A stretch of DNA of 64,000 bases. Source: Xanthomonas sp. Leaf148 (GTDB lineage: Bacteria > Pseudomonadota > Gammaproteobacteria > Xanthomonadales > Xanthomonadaceae). Each line of letters starts with the position of its first letter. The stretch's first letter is position 1. Of this stretch, positions 46,193 to 55,301 are shown piece after piece. The notes beneath the pieces were generated by a model, which made no database searches, was not told the origin of the DNA, and saw only the letters and a program-made list of their open reading frames with translations. The DNA lies in assembly GCF_001423585.1 (NCBI RefSeq), contig NZ_LMOP01000014.1, forward strand, positions 17,628 through 81,627, written 5' to 3'. The position numbers were made by a program, and so were the translations under genes.

Positions 46193-47233
46193 TTAGCGCA
46201 TGGCTTCCGCGTCACCCAACATCAACACATCATCCAACTCCGGCCCACCACCCCGGTTGCCGCTGCCCGCAACGATGTAGAGATCGTCGCCGACTGCTGC
46301 GGCCTGGGTGCCGTGACGCCCTTGCGGGAGTGCGGCCAGCGCTGTCCAGGTGGATTTAGCCGGGTCGTAGGCTTCTACCTCGTCGTGCGCTTTGACCTGA
46401 CGCATGCTCTCGCCACCGATGATCAGCAGCTGGCCATTGCGCACGATGGCGGCGGTGCCCGCACGCTGCGTCGGTAAGGCCGCCGGCGCGACTGACCATG
46501 TGCCGCGTTGAATATCGTAGATGTCCACTTCCGGAATCGTCTGCGCCAGGGTGTTGCCGCTTTCATGCGCGGACCTGCGCCCACCGGCGGCATACAGCTT
46601 GCCGTCGATCACTGCCGCATGAAAATGGTCGCGTGCGTGCGGGGCGTCGGCCAGCTGCGTCCACTGCTGGGTCTTGGTATCGAAGGCGTCCAGCCACGGC
46701 ACATAGCCGCTCATGTGCCCGCGCGTGTTGCCGCCCACCAGATACAGCACGCCATCATGCGCAACTGCGCCCGCCGCACCACGCCGACGGTGCGCGGGAA
46801 TTTCCGGCCCCACCTGCCAGGTGTCGGTCTGCGGATCGTAGATCAGCATGTGGGTCAGCGAGGCTTCCTCCGGGTAATCGCCGGTAAATCCGCCTACAAA
46901 ATACAGCTTGCCCGACACCACCACTGCTTGCGCGTGGCTCACCATCAGTGGTGGCGCACTGCCTCGCGACCAGCGACGCGTTCGGGTGTCGAAGATATCC
47001 AAGGGCCGCTGGTCGCGCCCGCCGATCAGATACAACCGCTCGCCGATGGCCACCATGCTGTTCTCGTGACGTGCATGCGGTGTGCTGTCGGCGTGGATCT
47101 GTTTCCAGCTCTCGCCTGCAACTATCTGATCGTGCGATGCCCGCTCTACAGCACGCGCGTCCTCGACCGGCAGTGCAAGGAGCGGCGCGGCGAACGCGAC
47201 GGCGGTGATGACGGCGAGTGCTGACAGTTTCAA
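46193..47233 (-). CDS. Kelch-repeat exported protein
   Basis: A 346-residue exported protein with a signal peptide (LKLSALAVITAVAFAAPLLALP). It contains about six kelch units with GG pairs: RLYLIGGRD, KLYFVGGFTG, VLYLVGGNT, KLYAAGGRRS, QLLIIGGES and DLYIVAGSG. The start is a TTG at 47233, 8-10 bases after GGAGGG; the ATG six bases upstream runs into an immediate TGA. Kelch propellers bind proteins or sugars (N-acetylneuraminate epimerase is one type); no substrate can be assigned. It is convergent with the SMP-30 gene. Confidence 0.8.
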   Translation of the reverse strand: MKLSALAVITAVAFAAPLLALPVEDARAVERASHDQIVAGESWKQIHADSTPHARHENSMVAIGERLYLIGGRDQRPLDIFDTRTRRWSRGSAPPLMVSHAQAVVVSGKLYFVGGFTGDYPEEASLTHMLIYDPQTDTWQVGPEIPAHRRRGAAGAVAHDGVLYLVGGNTRGHMSGYVPWLDAFDTKTQQWTQLADAPHARDHFHAAVIDGKLYAAGGRRSAHESGNTLAQTIPEVDIYDIQRGTWSVAPAALPTQRAGTAAIVRNGQLLIIGGESMRQVKAHDEVEAYDPAKSTWTALAALPQGRHGTQAAAVGDDLYIVAGSGNRGGGPELDDVLMLGDAEAMR

Positions 47234-47672
47234 GGCATGTTCCCTCCGATGACAACGTGTGATCGAGTGTATCGACACGACGATGCCACGTCTTCGCTGC
47301 GAGCAGGCTGATCCATAGATGATCAATCGCGGTTCGATGGGCAATTCGACGTGGTCAGCCTTTCACGAGCATGCAGCAGCGCGGGTTCGCGTCGCCGCTT
47401 CAGGCGGCTGCCATTCAATCGACGACATACGCGGTGCACCGCAGGCTTGCGGCAATCATTGGCTGATCTGCTGGGTCATCGTGCAGCATCAACGTATGGC
47501 ACCGAGGAGTACGCGTCATTCTTCGGCGACAAGTGGATTGGCGTTGCGCAGGCAGTTGCTGCAGCGCATGCAGCACAGACAGGTCAACGAGAATCAACCG
47601 CTACACGTCTTCACGTAGGCTGCATCGCAGATGCGAACACTACCGGTCACGCTTCCTATCAGGACTCTTCGC
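47234..47672. other. Intergenic stretch between divergent genes
   Basis: This 439-bp region separates the minus-strand kelch gene and the plus-strand histone-like gene. Frames in it lack ribosome binding sites and recognisable motifs. I see no repeat or terminator. Confidence 0.5.
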
Positions 47673-48569
47673 ATGGCGCGCACTGCTACGACGCACACGG
47701 TTGATCTCTCACCGCCAAAGAATGTCGCGCAGGCGGCGGCACGCGGCCTGAAGCTGCGCGAGCAGCATGGGCGTGGCGGCACCGCGATTGGTGTGGCGCG
47801 GGCACGCGATCTGTCCGCGCAGAAGTCGCTATCTGCACAGACGATACGGCGCATGCATGCGTACTTCGCACGTCACAGCGTGGACAAGCAGGGCAAGGGG
47901 TGGGCAGATGCCAAGGCACCTTCGGCCGGGTACATCGCCTGGCTGTTGTGGGGCGGCGATGCCGGGCAACGCTGGGCCGAGCGGGTGTTGCGGCAGCTGG
48001 ACGCGCAGGCCACCACTAAGACGGCCACCCCATTGAAGCGGAGCACCAGCGGTACCGCTGCCGGAGGCAAGAAGGCAGCGACCAAGACAAGCGCAGCCAA
48101 GAAAGGCGCACCTAAAAAGACCGGCAAGAAGGCCGTAGCGAAGAAGGCCACCGCTAAAACGACGGCAAGTAAAAAAGCAGCTGGAAAAAAGAGCAACGCG
48201 GGTTCTGTCGTGAAGAAAGTTGCAAGGAAATCAAGCAAGAAGACAGCCAGCAAGAAGACAGCAGCCAAGAAGGTGGCGACCAAGAAGGCTGACACTCGCA
48301 ACGGCGCTGCAAAGAAACGTGATGCTGCGCGTAGTGCAAAGACGAGCGGCGCGAAACAGGCCGCGCCTTGGACCAAGCCCAATCCGGTCAAAAAGTCGGC
48401 CTCAACGTCGCTGTCCCCTACCCAGAAAGCCAAAGCCAAAGAGCGCGCCAAAGCAGCCGGCCGACCGTATCCGAACCTGGTCGACAATATGGCAGTGGCT
48501 AGCGAGCGCAGCAGCATCAAGCGTGCGAGCAAGTCGAGTACGGCGAAGAAGGCGGCAACAAAGCGTTAG
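47673..48569 (+). CDS. Lys/Ala-rich histone H1-like DNA-binding protein
   Basis: A 298-residue basic protein. The N-terminal 115 residues form a distinct domain (ARGLKLREQHGRGGTAIGVARARDL, SAQTIRRMHAYFARH, AGYIAWLLWGGDAG). The remainder (about residues 116-240) is a disordered tail of repeated KKA/AKK motifs such as KKAATKTSAAKKGAPKK, as in histone H1-like proteins and AlgP. A second small motif PWTKPNPVKKSASTSLSPTQ follows. AGGAC stands 7 bases before the ATG. Likely a nucleoid or RNA/DNA compacting protein; the N-terminal domain resembles phage-associated DNA-binding proteins. Confidence 0.78.
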   Translation: MARTATTHTVDLSPPKNVAQAAARGLKLREQHGRGGTAIGVARARDLSAQKSLSAQTIRRMHAYFARHSVDKQGKGWADAKAPSAGYIAWLLWGGDAGQRWAERVLRQLDAQATTKTATPLKRSTSGTAAGGKKAATKTSAAKKGAPKKTGKKAVAKKATAKTTASKKAAGKKSNAGSVVKKVARKSSKKTASKKTAAKKVATKKADTRNGAAKKRDAARSAKTSGAKQAAPWTKPNPVKKSASTSLSPTQKAKAKERAKAAGRPYPNLVDNMAVASERSSIKRASKSSTAKKAATKR

Positions 48570-48806
48570 CGGTTGTCAGTGGATACCCGTCATCGGGTTG
48601 CGCTGCGTCAGCGTCAAAAACGTGGCCGCAGCGGAGTAGCGTTGCGGCCTTATCAAACCAGGCGGCCGGCAAGCGTTGCCAGCAATCGTCACCTGGGCAT
48701 TAATGGCGGGTACGGCGCGGCGCACCTTCAGCGGCCGTATGCGGCATACCGATCCGAGCACCGTCCCTGCGTGTTCGGCGACGGCGCAAGCGATAGGCCA
48801 GCTGCG

Positions 48807-48965
48807 CTAGGGCACAGATCGATGGCGCTTGCTATCGCCGCGGCATCGGTCCGAGCAGTATTTCACCTCGTCCCAGACCTTCTCCCACTTCTTGCGCCAA
48901 CGGAATGGACGCCTGCATTGCACGCAAACCTTCTCCGGCAAATCCTGCTTTTTGCGCATTGCCAT
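48807..48965 (-). CDS. DUF2256 zinc-ribbon protein
   Basis: A 52-residue basic protein: MAMRKKQDLPEKVC, then CRRPFRWRKKWEKVW and CSDRCRGDSK. Four cysteines (CxxC and CSDRC) form a probable zinc ribbon, and the LPEKVC..C..PF.WRKKW pattern is the family signature. Function is unknown. ATG at 48965 is preferred; a second ATG two codons later is possible. Confidence 0.82.
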   Translation of the reverse strand: MAMRKKQDLPEKVCVQCRRPFRWRKKWEKVWDEVKYCSDRCRGDSKRHRSVP

Positions 48966-49095
48966 GTCGATGGTGGTAACGCATGTCCTGGTGAAAACGG
49001 AGGTCAAGCATGTCACAGGTCCACAAAAAAGTTGCTAGCGGAGCCTGAGGAAGGTAGATGAATTAAGAGAGGTGTCGACCTCCGCAAAGGAGCAA

Positions 49096-50199
49096 CTACG
49101 CCTCTTGTGGTAGATAAGCAACAACCGCTTCCTTGATCCTGTCGGCTAGACCATAAATATCATCAATCGAGCTGATATCGATCTGTTCCTCCTCCTTATT
49201 CTGATTGAATACGCCAATCCGCAACTTTTGAAGATTATTGAAGCGGAGTCTGCAAATAGGTTTTCGGTTGTTATCGTCAAGAAGAACTGCGCAATAGCTT
49301 TGTGCATCTCTCATGAAGACTCGCTTTCCAGGCACGAGTTCACGCACGATGGCGCGTACAACATGAAATCCCTCGATTTCCTCTGGAGTGGTAACTACCA
49401 TGGCGTCAGACGAAAGGTTTGATGCTGCCGATGCAGCCTGCTCGGGAACAATAGTTGGAGTGTGCTCATTGATAGAAATTGCCTCGGGCGCCATCGCACC
49501 CTTCAGTCTTTCATTGATCCTTTCGCTGACAAGCTGCTCAAAGGCTCTGCGTGTAATGGTTGTGAACTGTTCTCGTATGGCAGGTGTGAAACGTCGACTT
49601 CCAATAAGCTCAGCTGATACCAGTTTGACGAAATCTTCGGTTGGCTGATGCATCAATTCCGCAAGTCTTGTCTGAATGGCTCGCGTGTACTTTAATTCGT
49701 TGGCGGTCGTCAGGATTGTGTCAAGATCGAAAGCTGACTTGGCAAATTTCTTCAGTTCTTCAACGTCGCGATCCTTGAAGTCCAGCACGTTGAATTCGAA
49801 GAATGGCTTTTCATCCATCTTGTTCGGCTGCTCCAGGTCCGTAAAGAACCGATAGACCAAACCGTTTGTAAGCACTCCAAAACGTGCTGCGGTAACGTGG
49901 AAATAGCGGAAAAGTTGACTGGCGTGATTAATGCTTAACTCTGCTCCAGCTTTCTTGCATTCAAATAAAATGATGGGTTTTCCATCGCGAAGAATTGCGT
50001 AATCTACTTTCTCTCCCTTCTTCGTTCCGACGTCAGCTACGATTTCCGGTGTGACTTCTAGGGGATCAAAAACGTTGTAACCCAAAATCTGTATAAGAGG
50101 CATCACCATGGCATTCTTGGTGGCTTCTTCTGTCTGAATCAATGCTCGTGTTGTGCTTATGCGCGTTGCCAGAACACGTAATTGATCAACAAAATCCAT
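49096..50199 (-). CDS. HsdR_N-type nuclease-domain protein (type I restriction-like), orphan
   Basis: A 367-residue protein. The N-terminal half is a PD-(D/E)xK nuclease fold as in the R subunit of type I restriction enzymes: EATKNAMVMPLIQILGYNVFD, VDYAILRDG with the Asp, and ILFECKKAG with ExK. The C-terminal half is an unknown domain (VRAIVRELVPGKRVFMRDA). No specificity or methyltransferase gene lies nearby. The base composition is clearly lower in GC than the neighbours and codons are AT-rich, a sign of transfer. It is monocistronic, 230 bp upstream of the glyoxalase-like gene on the other strand. An antiphage role is inference. Confidence 0.84.
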   Translation of the reverse strand: MDFVDQLRVLATRISTTRALIQTEEATKNAMVMPLIQILGYNVFDPLEVTPEIVADVGTKKGEKVDYAILRDGKPIILFECKKAGAELSINHASQLFRYFHVTAARFGVLTNGLVYRFFTDLEQPNKMDEKPFFEFNVLDFKDRDVEELKKFAKSAFDLDTILTTANELKYTRAIQTRLAELMHQPTEDFVKLVSAELIGSRRFTPAIREQFTTITRRAFEQLVSERINERLKGAMAPEAISINEHTPTIVPEQAASAASNLSSDAMVVTTPEEIEGFHVVRAIVRELVPGKRVFMRDAQSYCAVLLDDNNRKPICRLRFNNLQKLRIGVFNQNKEEEQIDISSIDDIYGLADRIKEAVVAYLPQEA

Positions 50200-50432
50200 G
50201 TGGCTTGCTCCGTTCCCCGTTGTTTTTGTCTTCTACCACAGCCTGCGTTGACATGGGAAGTCGCCAACTTTTAATAGATGAGGTCGCTTAGTTCTTTACC
50301 GCTCTCACAAAGAGTGATCGCTCGACCCTTCTCTATTGAGTAGCTGTGCTCCTGAGATGCCTGACATTGTCAGCAGCCCTGTCGTTATGTCAGTTGCTGG
50401 CGGTGTAGTCTTTGCTGGTGTCCAATTGCGTC

Positions 50433-50834
50433 ATGAAAGAGCAAATCATGATCCAGCTTTCAGAGCATGACCAAACCATCCCAATCCTGCCCAGCTGCTC
50501 GATTGCGCAAACGCTGACGTTCTATCGGCGGCTCGGGTTTGAGGGCGATGCGCATCCGCATGATGCGGGATACGCGATTATGCGGCGTGGCGCTGTGGAA
50601 CTGCATTTCTTTGCGCATCCGGATCTCGACCCGGCCGCTTGTTATGCGGGGTGCTATCTGCGGGTGGGCGACGTGGATGAGATCTACGCGGCGATGCAGT
50701 CGGCGGCACTTCCGCAGCGCGGCATTCCGCGGATCGACCCGGTGGGCGACAAGCCTTGGGGGATGCGCGAGTTTGCGATTGTGGATGAGAGCGGCAATCT
50801 GCTGCGGATTGGTCAGGTCATTGCAGCCGGGTAA
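50433..50834 (+). CDS. Glyoxalase/bleomycin-resistance-fold (VOC) protein
   Basis: A 133-residue protein of the vicinal oxygen chelate fold: ILPSCSIAQTLTFYRRLGFE starts the first module, and VELHFFAHPDLDPA and REFAIVDESGNLLRIGQ show the usual His/Glu pattern. It resembles Ble-type drug-binding proteins (bleomycin resistance), but binding targets vary widely. ATG 50433 and 50448 are both possible; no strong ribosome binding site helps. A stress or resistance role is inference. Confidence 0.8.
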   Translation: MKEQIMIQLSEHDQTIPILPSCSIAQTLTFYRRLGFEGDAHPHDAGYAIMRRGAVELHFFAHPDLDPAACYAGCYLRVGDVDEIYAAMQSAALPQRGIPRIDPVGDKPWGMREFAIVDESGNLLRIGQVIAAG

Positions 50835-51047
50835 CCGGGCAGGGGCTGACGACGCTGGAGCAGCGGATTCGACTCCCGTCGACAGCGCTCGACGGCAATG
50901 CTGACGCTGGTGCCGCGTTAGATTGCATGCCCGCTGATCTGCCATCGCGTCAGGCCGTGGCGCATTGCGCATCGCAGCGCTTTCAAAGCAGCGCTTTCAA
51001 ATCCACGGCCGACTTATCGCTGGCCGAACTGGCGCCCTGCGCATCCG

Positions 51048-52520
51048 CTAGACAACACGCATCGCGACAAGCGCTTTCTCCACGTCGTGCGGTGTCGCGG
51101 TACCCAGCGCGGCATACGCGGTGGTCAGCGCTGAAGAAAACCGCACATCTGCAGACAACGGTGCGAACACGGCATCCAGCTTAAGGAACAAGGCGATATC
51201 GTGGCCGGCATCGCCGGTTGCGTCGCGTCCCAGCGCGCTGAGCACCTCGCTCAAGGGATCGATCAGCGCGATACCGGTGTGCGCCTGCCTACGAACGAAC
51301 TGCAGCCACGCGGCCAGCGGCAGGCAGAGGCGGTCGATCTGTTGGCCTGCAGCGAGCGCGTCGCCGATCGTGGAGAGCAGCCGCACGGGAAGTTTTTGCG
51401 AGCCGTCCCAGGCGATCTGTGCCAATAGATGGCGAATGGCGGGATTGCGGAACCGCGCAAGGATGGCATCGCTGTAGCGCTGCGCATCGAAGCCCGCCAT
51501 GAGCGGCAGGGTGGGGGCGATGTCCTCGCGCATCAGTGTTTCGACAAAAGCTGCCAATGGCGGCTGACGCATGGCGTCGGCCACGGTGTCGCGCCCCAGC
51601 AGACTGCCCAGGTAGGCCAGTGCGGAGTGAGGTGCATTGAGCAGGCGCAGCTTGGCGCGCGCGTAACCGGCGATGTCGTCGCTCAGTACGACACCGACGC
51701 GCTCCAGCGCAGGACGACCATTGCAGAAGCGATCTTCGACAACCCACTGGGTGTAACGCTCGCGCTGGATAGGCCATGCGTCGGACTGACCGAGTTGTGT
51801 TTGTACCTGCTGGCGCACCGCATCGTCGGTGGCAGGGGTGATGCTGTCGACCATCGAGCGCGGAAAGCTGACGTGCTGGTCGATCCACACCGCAAGCGCG
51901 GGATCGTGCCGGCCTGCAAGCGTCACCACCGCGCGACGCAGCAGGCTGCCGTTGTCGGCCAGGTTGTCGCAACTCAGTGCGGTGAACGGTGCGATGCCGC
52001 GCTGCATGCGCTGTTGCAGGCCGGCCACCAGATAGCCGATGGCGCTGCGGGGTGTGGCAGGGCTCGCGATGTCGTGCACGATATCGGGGTGGCTCAGATC
52101 CAACGTATCGCCGGCCAGGCAGTAGCCTTTTTCGGTGATGGTGAGCGTGACCAGGCGCACCGCTGGGTCGGCGAGGCGTGCGAGCACGGCGGCGTGTTCG
52201 TCCGCAGCGCACAACACTTCGCGAATGGAGCCAATGACGCGCAGCTGCGGCGTCTCGTCGAGCAGGGCGAGTGTGTAGAGACCATCCTGCGGACGCAGGG
52301 AATCGCGCACCTGCGGGCTGTGCAACGAGACGGCGCTGATGGCCCAACTTGGGTCGTTGGCAAGCAGGTCATCGATGTAGACCGCTTGATGCGCGCGAAA
52401 AAAAGCGCCGGCGCCCAGATGCACGATACCGATGGTGGTGGCTGCAGTGTCGTAGCCGGGCGTGATCACGGTGGGTGGCAGGGCGGCGAGTGTACTGCGT
52501 GACAAGCGTGACGTTGGCAT
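51048..52520 (-). CDS. uxuB: Fructuronate reductase (mannitol dehydrogenase family)
   Basis: A 490-residue cytoplasmic long-chain polyol dehydrogenase. The N-terminal NAD loop is GIVHLGAGAFFRAHQ, and catalytic signatures are GSLLRR...FPRSMVDSITPATDD and KLRLLNAPHSALAYLG (Lys). It reduces D-fructuronate to D-mannonate in glucuronate catabolism, fitting uxaC at 39385 and mannonate dehydratase at 57008. It is on the minus strand just upstream in DNA order of the GH3 gene end, separated by two palindromes. Start ATG 52520. Confidence 0.9.
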   Translation of the reverse strand: MPTSRLSRSTLAALPPTVITPGYDTAATTIGIVHLGAGAFFRAHQAVYIDDLLANDPSWAISAVSLHSPQVRDSLRPQDGLYTLALLDETPQLRVIGSIREVLCAADEHAAVLARLADPAVRLVTLTITEKGYCLAGDTLDLSHPDIVHDIASPATPRSAIGYLVAGLQQRMQRGIAPFTALSCDNLADNGSLLRRAVVTLAGRHDPALAVWIDQHVSFPRSMVDSITPATDDAVRQQVQTQLGQSDAWPIQRERYTQWVVEDRFCNGRPALERVGVVLSDDIAGYARAKLRLLNAPHSALAYLGSLLGRDTVADAMRQPPLAAFVETLMREDIAPTLPLMAGFDAQRYSDAILARFRNPAIRHLLAQIAWDGSQKLPVRLLSTIGDALAAGQQIDRLCLPLAAWLQFVRRQAHTGIALIDPLSEVLSALGRDATGDAGHDIALFLKLDAVFAPLSADVRFSSALTTAYAALGTATPHDVEKALVAMRVV

Positions 52521-52546
52521 ATGGGCTTCTGCGAAAAGTGTTGCCT

Positions 52547-52603
52547 GGTGAGGGTGCGTGGGGCCGTACCCTCACCCCAACCCCTCTCCCGGTGGGAGAG
52601 GGG
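52547..52603. repeat. Two nested hairpins between xyl3A and uxuB
   Basis: GGTGAGGGT (52547-52555) pairs with ACCCTCACC (52568-52576). Next, CCCCTCTCCC (52581-52590) pairs with GGGAGAGGGG (52594-52603) around the loop GGT. The second is the same palindrome class as at 23142 and 25018. It stands between two minus-strand genes and may attenuate transcription. Confidence 0.75.
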
Positions 52604-52611
52604 CGAATGCT

Positions 52612-55299
52612 TTACTTTTTGTCGATGGTGAAAACTTTTTTGGCGCGGATGTCGCTGCTGGAGGTACCAATCTGCACTTCATACGTGCCCGGATCCACGG
52701 CGTACGACTTGCGCTGCTCGTCGTAGAGACGCAGGTCGGTCTGTGGGGTGATGGTGAAGCTCACCTCGCGGTGTTCGCCCGGTTGCAGGGTGATGCGCTG
52801 GAAGCCACGCAGCTCCTTGCCGGCACGTTCGCGTTGCGGTGCGAGTGGGTGCAGGTAGAGCTGCACCACTTCGTCGCCCGCACGTTGACCGGTGTTTTTC
52901 AGGGTCATGCTGGCGCGTAGCGTGCCATCGGCGGCGACGGTGTTGCGATCCAGGCGCAGGTTCGAATACGCAAATTGCGTGTACGACAGGCCATGGCCGA
53001 ACGGGTACAGCGGTGTGCCGTTGAAATAGCGATAGGTGCGGCCGCGCATGGCGTAATCATCGAAGGCCGGCAAGCGCTCGTTTTCCTTGTAGAACGTGAT
53101 CGGCAGGCGACCGCCGGGATTGGCTTGACCAAACAACACATCGCCCACCGCGCTGCCGCCGCGTTGGCCGGGATACCAGGCCAGCAGAATTGCGGGAATG
53201 TGTTGCTGCGCCCAATCGATGGCCAGTGCCGAGCCGGTGGTCAGCACCATCACTACCGGCGTGCCGGTGGCCTGCAATGCCTGCAGTAAGTCACGCTGCG
53301 GTTTGGGCAGACGCGTGTCGGTGCGGTCGCCACCGGCAAAGCCGGGGTAGTTGACGTCCATCTCTTCGCCTTCGACATCGCCAGTGAGCCCGCCGACGAA
53401 GACCACCACCTCGGCGTTACGCGCGGCGTCCACGGCTTCCTGCAATGGTGGCTTGGCGCCGGGCATGCGCCAGGCCAGACGCACCCCGGCATCGCGGGTG
53501 GCTTCGTAATACTCCACGCGCAGGTCGTAGGCCTTGCCGGCTTCCAGGTGTACGCTGGCGTTGCCGCTGCGCATGCGCGGTGCATCGCTCCACTGGTCGA
53601 TCAGCAACTTGCCATCCAGCGATAGCCGCACGCCGTCATCGGCGGCGATCTGCAGTTCGTAATCGCCGGTGACCGGCGGCAACAGCTGGCCGTGCCAACG
53701 CACGCTGAAATCGTCTTTCTCCAAGGCCTGCCCGGGCTGCAGTTCGCCACGGCCCAGCGCATCATCGGTCGGCGCATTGCGGTCCCAGCGGAACGCAATA
53801 CGCGGGTCGATGCGGGTGAGCACCGGTTGCCCGGCCAAGCTACGTCCCTTGAAGTATTCACCGGTCAATCCGTTCTGTTTGGCATCCGCGGCTGGACGCA
53901 GATAGCGCGCGTCGATCGGCGCGGCGGCATTGGGGTCTTCGCGTCCTTCCACCAGATCGCTGCCGCGCGCATACACCACCTGCGCCTGTGGCGCCGCATC
54001 GCGAATACCCTGCAGGATGGTGACCGGCGCGGCAGGCGTGCCGTAGTAATTGCCCAGCAGCGACATCGGGTCATCGGCGGTGGGGCCGACCACGGCGATG
54101 CGTTTGAGCGTGGATTTGAGCGGCAGCAGGCCATTGTTTTTCATCAGTACCAGCGATTCGCGCGCGGTGCGGCGTGCCAGTGCATCGTGCTGCGGCGATT
54201 GATTGGCCGATGCGGGAATCTGCGCCCAGGGCACCTTGGCCGGTGGGTCGAACATCCCCAAGCGCATGCGCGTGATCATCAAGCGCTTGAGCGAGGTATC
54301 GATGGTGGCTTCGTCTATCAACCCGGCGCGCACTGCCTTGGGCAATGCCGCATAGGTGTCGCCGCAATCCAGGTCGGTGCCGTGTTTGACGCCCAATGCG
54401 GCAGCAGCCTCTGGCGTGGGCACGATCTTGTGGTTCTGCCAGATGTCGCGAATCGCCGCGCAGTCGCTGACGATATAGCCATCGAAGCCCCAGTCGTTGC
54501 GCAGGATGCCTTCCAGCCGCGTGCTGGCCGAGGCGGACTCGCCGTTGACGCGGTTGTAGGCGCCCATCACCGCGGCCACATGGCCTTCCTGCACCAAGGC
54601 CTGAAATGCGGGCAGGTATGTTTCATACAGATCGCGTTCGCTGGGATGCACATCGAAGTGGTGGCGGTCGGCTTCCGGGCCGCTGTGCACCGCGTAGTGC
54701 TTGGCGGTGGCATCGAGCTTGCGATATGCGCCCTGCTGCGCCTGCAGGCCTTGCACGAAGGTCACGCCCATGCGCGCGGTGAGAAACGGGTCTTCGCCGT
54801 AAGTTTCCTGGCCGCGGCCCCAGCGTGGGTCGCGGAAGATGTTGATGTTGGGCGACCAGAACGTGAGCCCTTGGTAGCGCTTGTGCTCGCCGCCCGCCAG
54901 AAAGGCGTGATGTTTGGCGCGCGCTTCGTCGCTGATGGCGGTGGCGACCTCGGCCATCAGCGGGGTGTCGAAGGTGGCTGCCAGCCCGATCGCCTGCGGA
55001 AACACCGTGGCGCCACCGGCGCGCGCCACGCCGTGCAGCGCTTCGTTCCACCAATCGTAGGCGGGCACCTGCAGGCGCGGGATGGCCGGCGCGGCGTTCT
55101 GCATCTGCGCGGCTTTTTCGTCCAGCGTCATGCGCGACACCAGGTCGGCGGCGCGTGTCTCGAACGGCAGTTGGGTGTCCAGATACGGCGGCGGTGTGGC
55201 CGCCTGGGTGGTGGTGCTTGCGACGGCAATCACCAGCAGCAGGCCGGCGGCCAGGGCGCGGCGCGGGGCGGTGGTGGAACGGGCAGAGTGCGAAAGCAT
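52612..55299 (-). CDS. xyl3A: GH3 family beta-xylosidase with PA14 domain
   Basis: An 895-residue exported enzyme: signal peptide from ATG 55299 (after AAGGAGG), cleavage near TTTQA. The GH3 barrel starts LVSRMTLDEKAAQMQ; the catalytic nucleophile is D279 in YIVSDCAAI. A PA14 carbohydrate-binding insertion starts at GLTGEYFKGRS (about residue 460) and a fibronectin-like C-terminal domain follows (LRASMTLKNTGQRAGDE). It should remove xylose from xylo-oligosaccharide ends in the periplasm. The open frame continues upstream to 56253 but without a signal. It begins 2 bases after the GH43 stop. Confidence 0.93.
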   Translation of the reverse strand: MLSHSARSTTAPRRALAAGLLLVIAVASTTTQAATPPPYLDTQLPFETRAADLVSRMTLDEKAAQMQNAAPAIPRLQVPAYDWWNEALHGVARAGGATVFPQAIGLAATFDTPLMAEVATAISDEARAKHHAFLAGGEHKRYQGLTFWSPNINIFRDPRWGRGQETYGEDPFLTARMGVTFVQGLQAQQGAYRKLDATAKHYAVHSGPEADRHHFDVHPSERDLYETYLPAFQALVQEGHVAAVMGAYNRVNGESASASTRLEGILRNDWGFDGYIVSDCAAIRDIWQNHKIVPTPEAAAALGVKHGTDLDCGDTYAALPKAVRAGLIDEATIDTSLKRLMITRMRLGMFDPPAKVPWAQIPASANQSPQHDALARRTARESLVLMKNNGLLPLKSTLKRIAVVGPTADDPMSLLGNYYGTPAAPVTILQGIRDAAPQAQVVYARGSDLVEGREDPNAAAPIDARYLRPAADAKQNGLTGEYFKGRSLAGQPVLTRIDPRIAFRWDRNAPTDDALGRGELQPGQALEKDDFSVRWHGQLLPPVTGDYELQIAADDGVRLSLDGKLLIDQWSDAPRMRSGNASVHLEAGKAYDLRVEYYEATRDAGVRLAWRMPGAKPPLQEAVDAARNAEVVVFVGGLTGDVEGEEMDVNYPGFAGGDRTDTRLPKPQRDLLQALQATGTPVVMVLTTGSALAIDWAQQHIPAILLAWYPGQRGGSAVGDVLFGQANPGGRLPITFYKENERLPAFDDYAMRGRTYRYFNGTPLYPFGHGLSYTQFAYSNLRLDRNTVAADGTLRASMTLKNTGQRAGDEVVQLYLHPLAPQRERAGKELRGFQRITLQPGEHREVSFTITPQTDLRLYDEQRKSYAVDPGTYEVQIGTSSSDIRAKKVFTIDKK

Positions 55300-55301
55300 G
55301 G

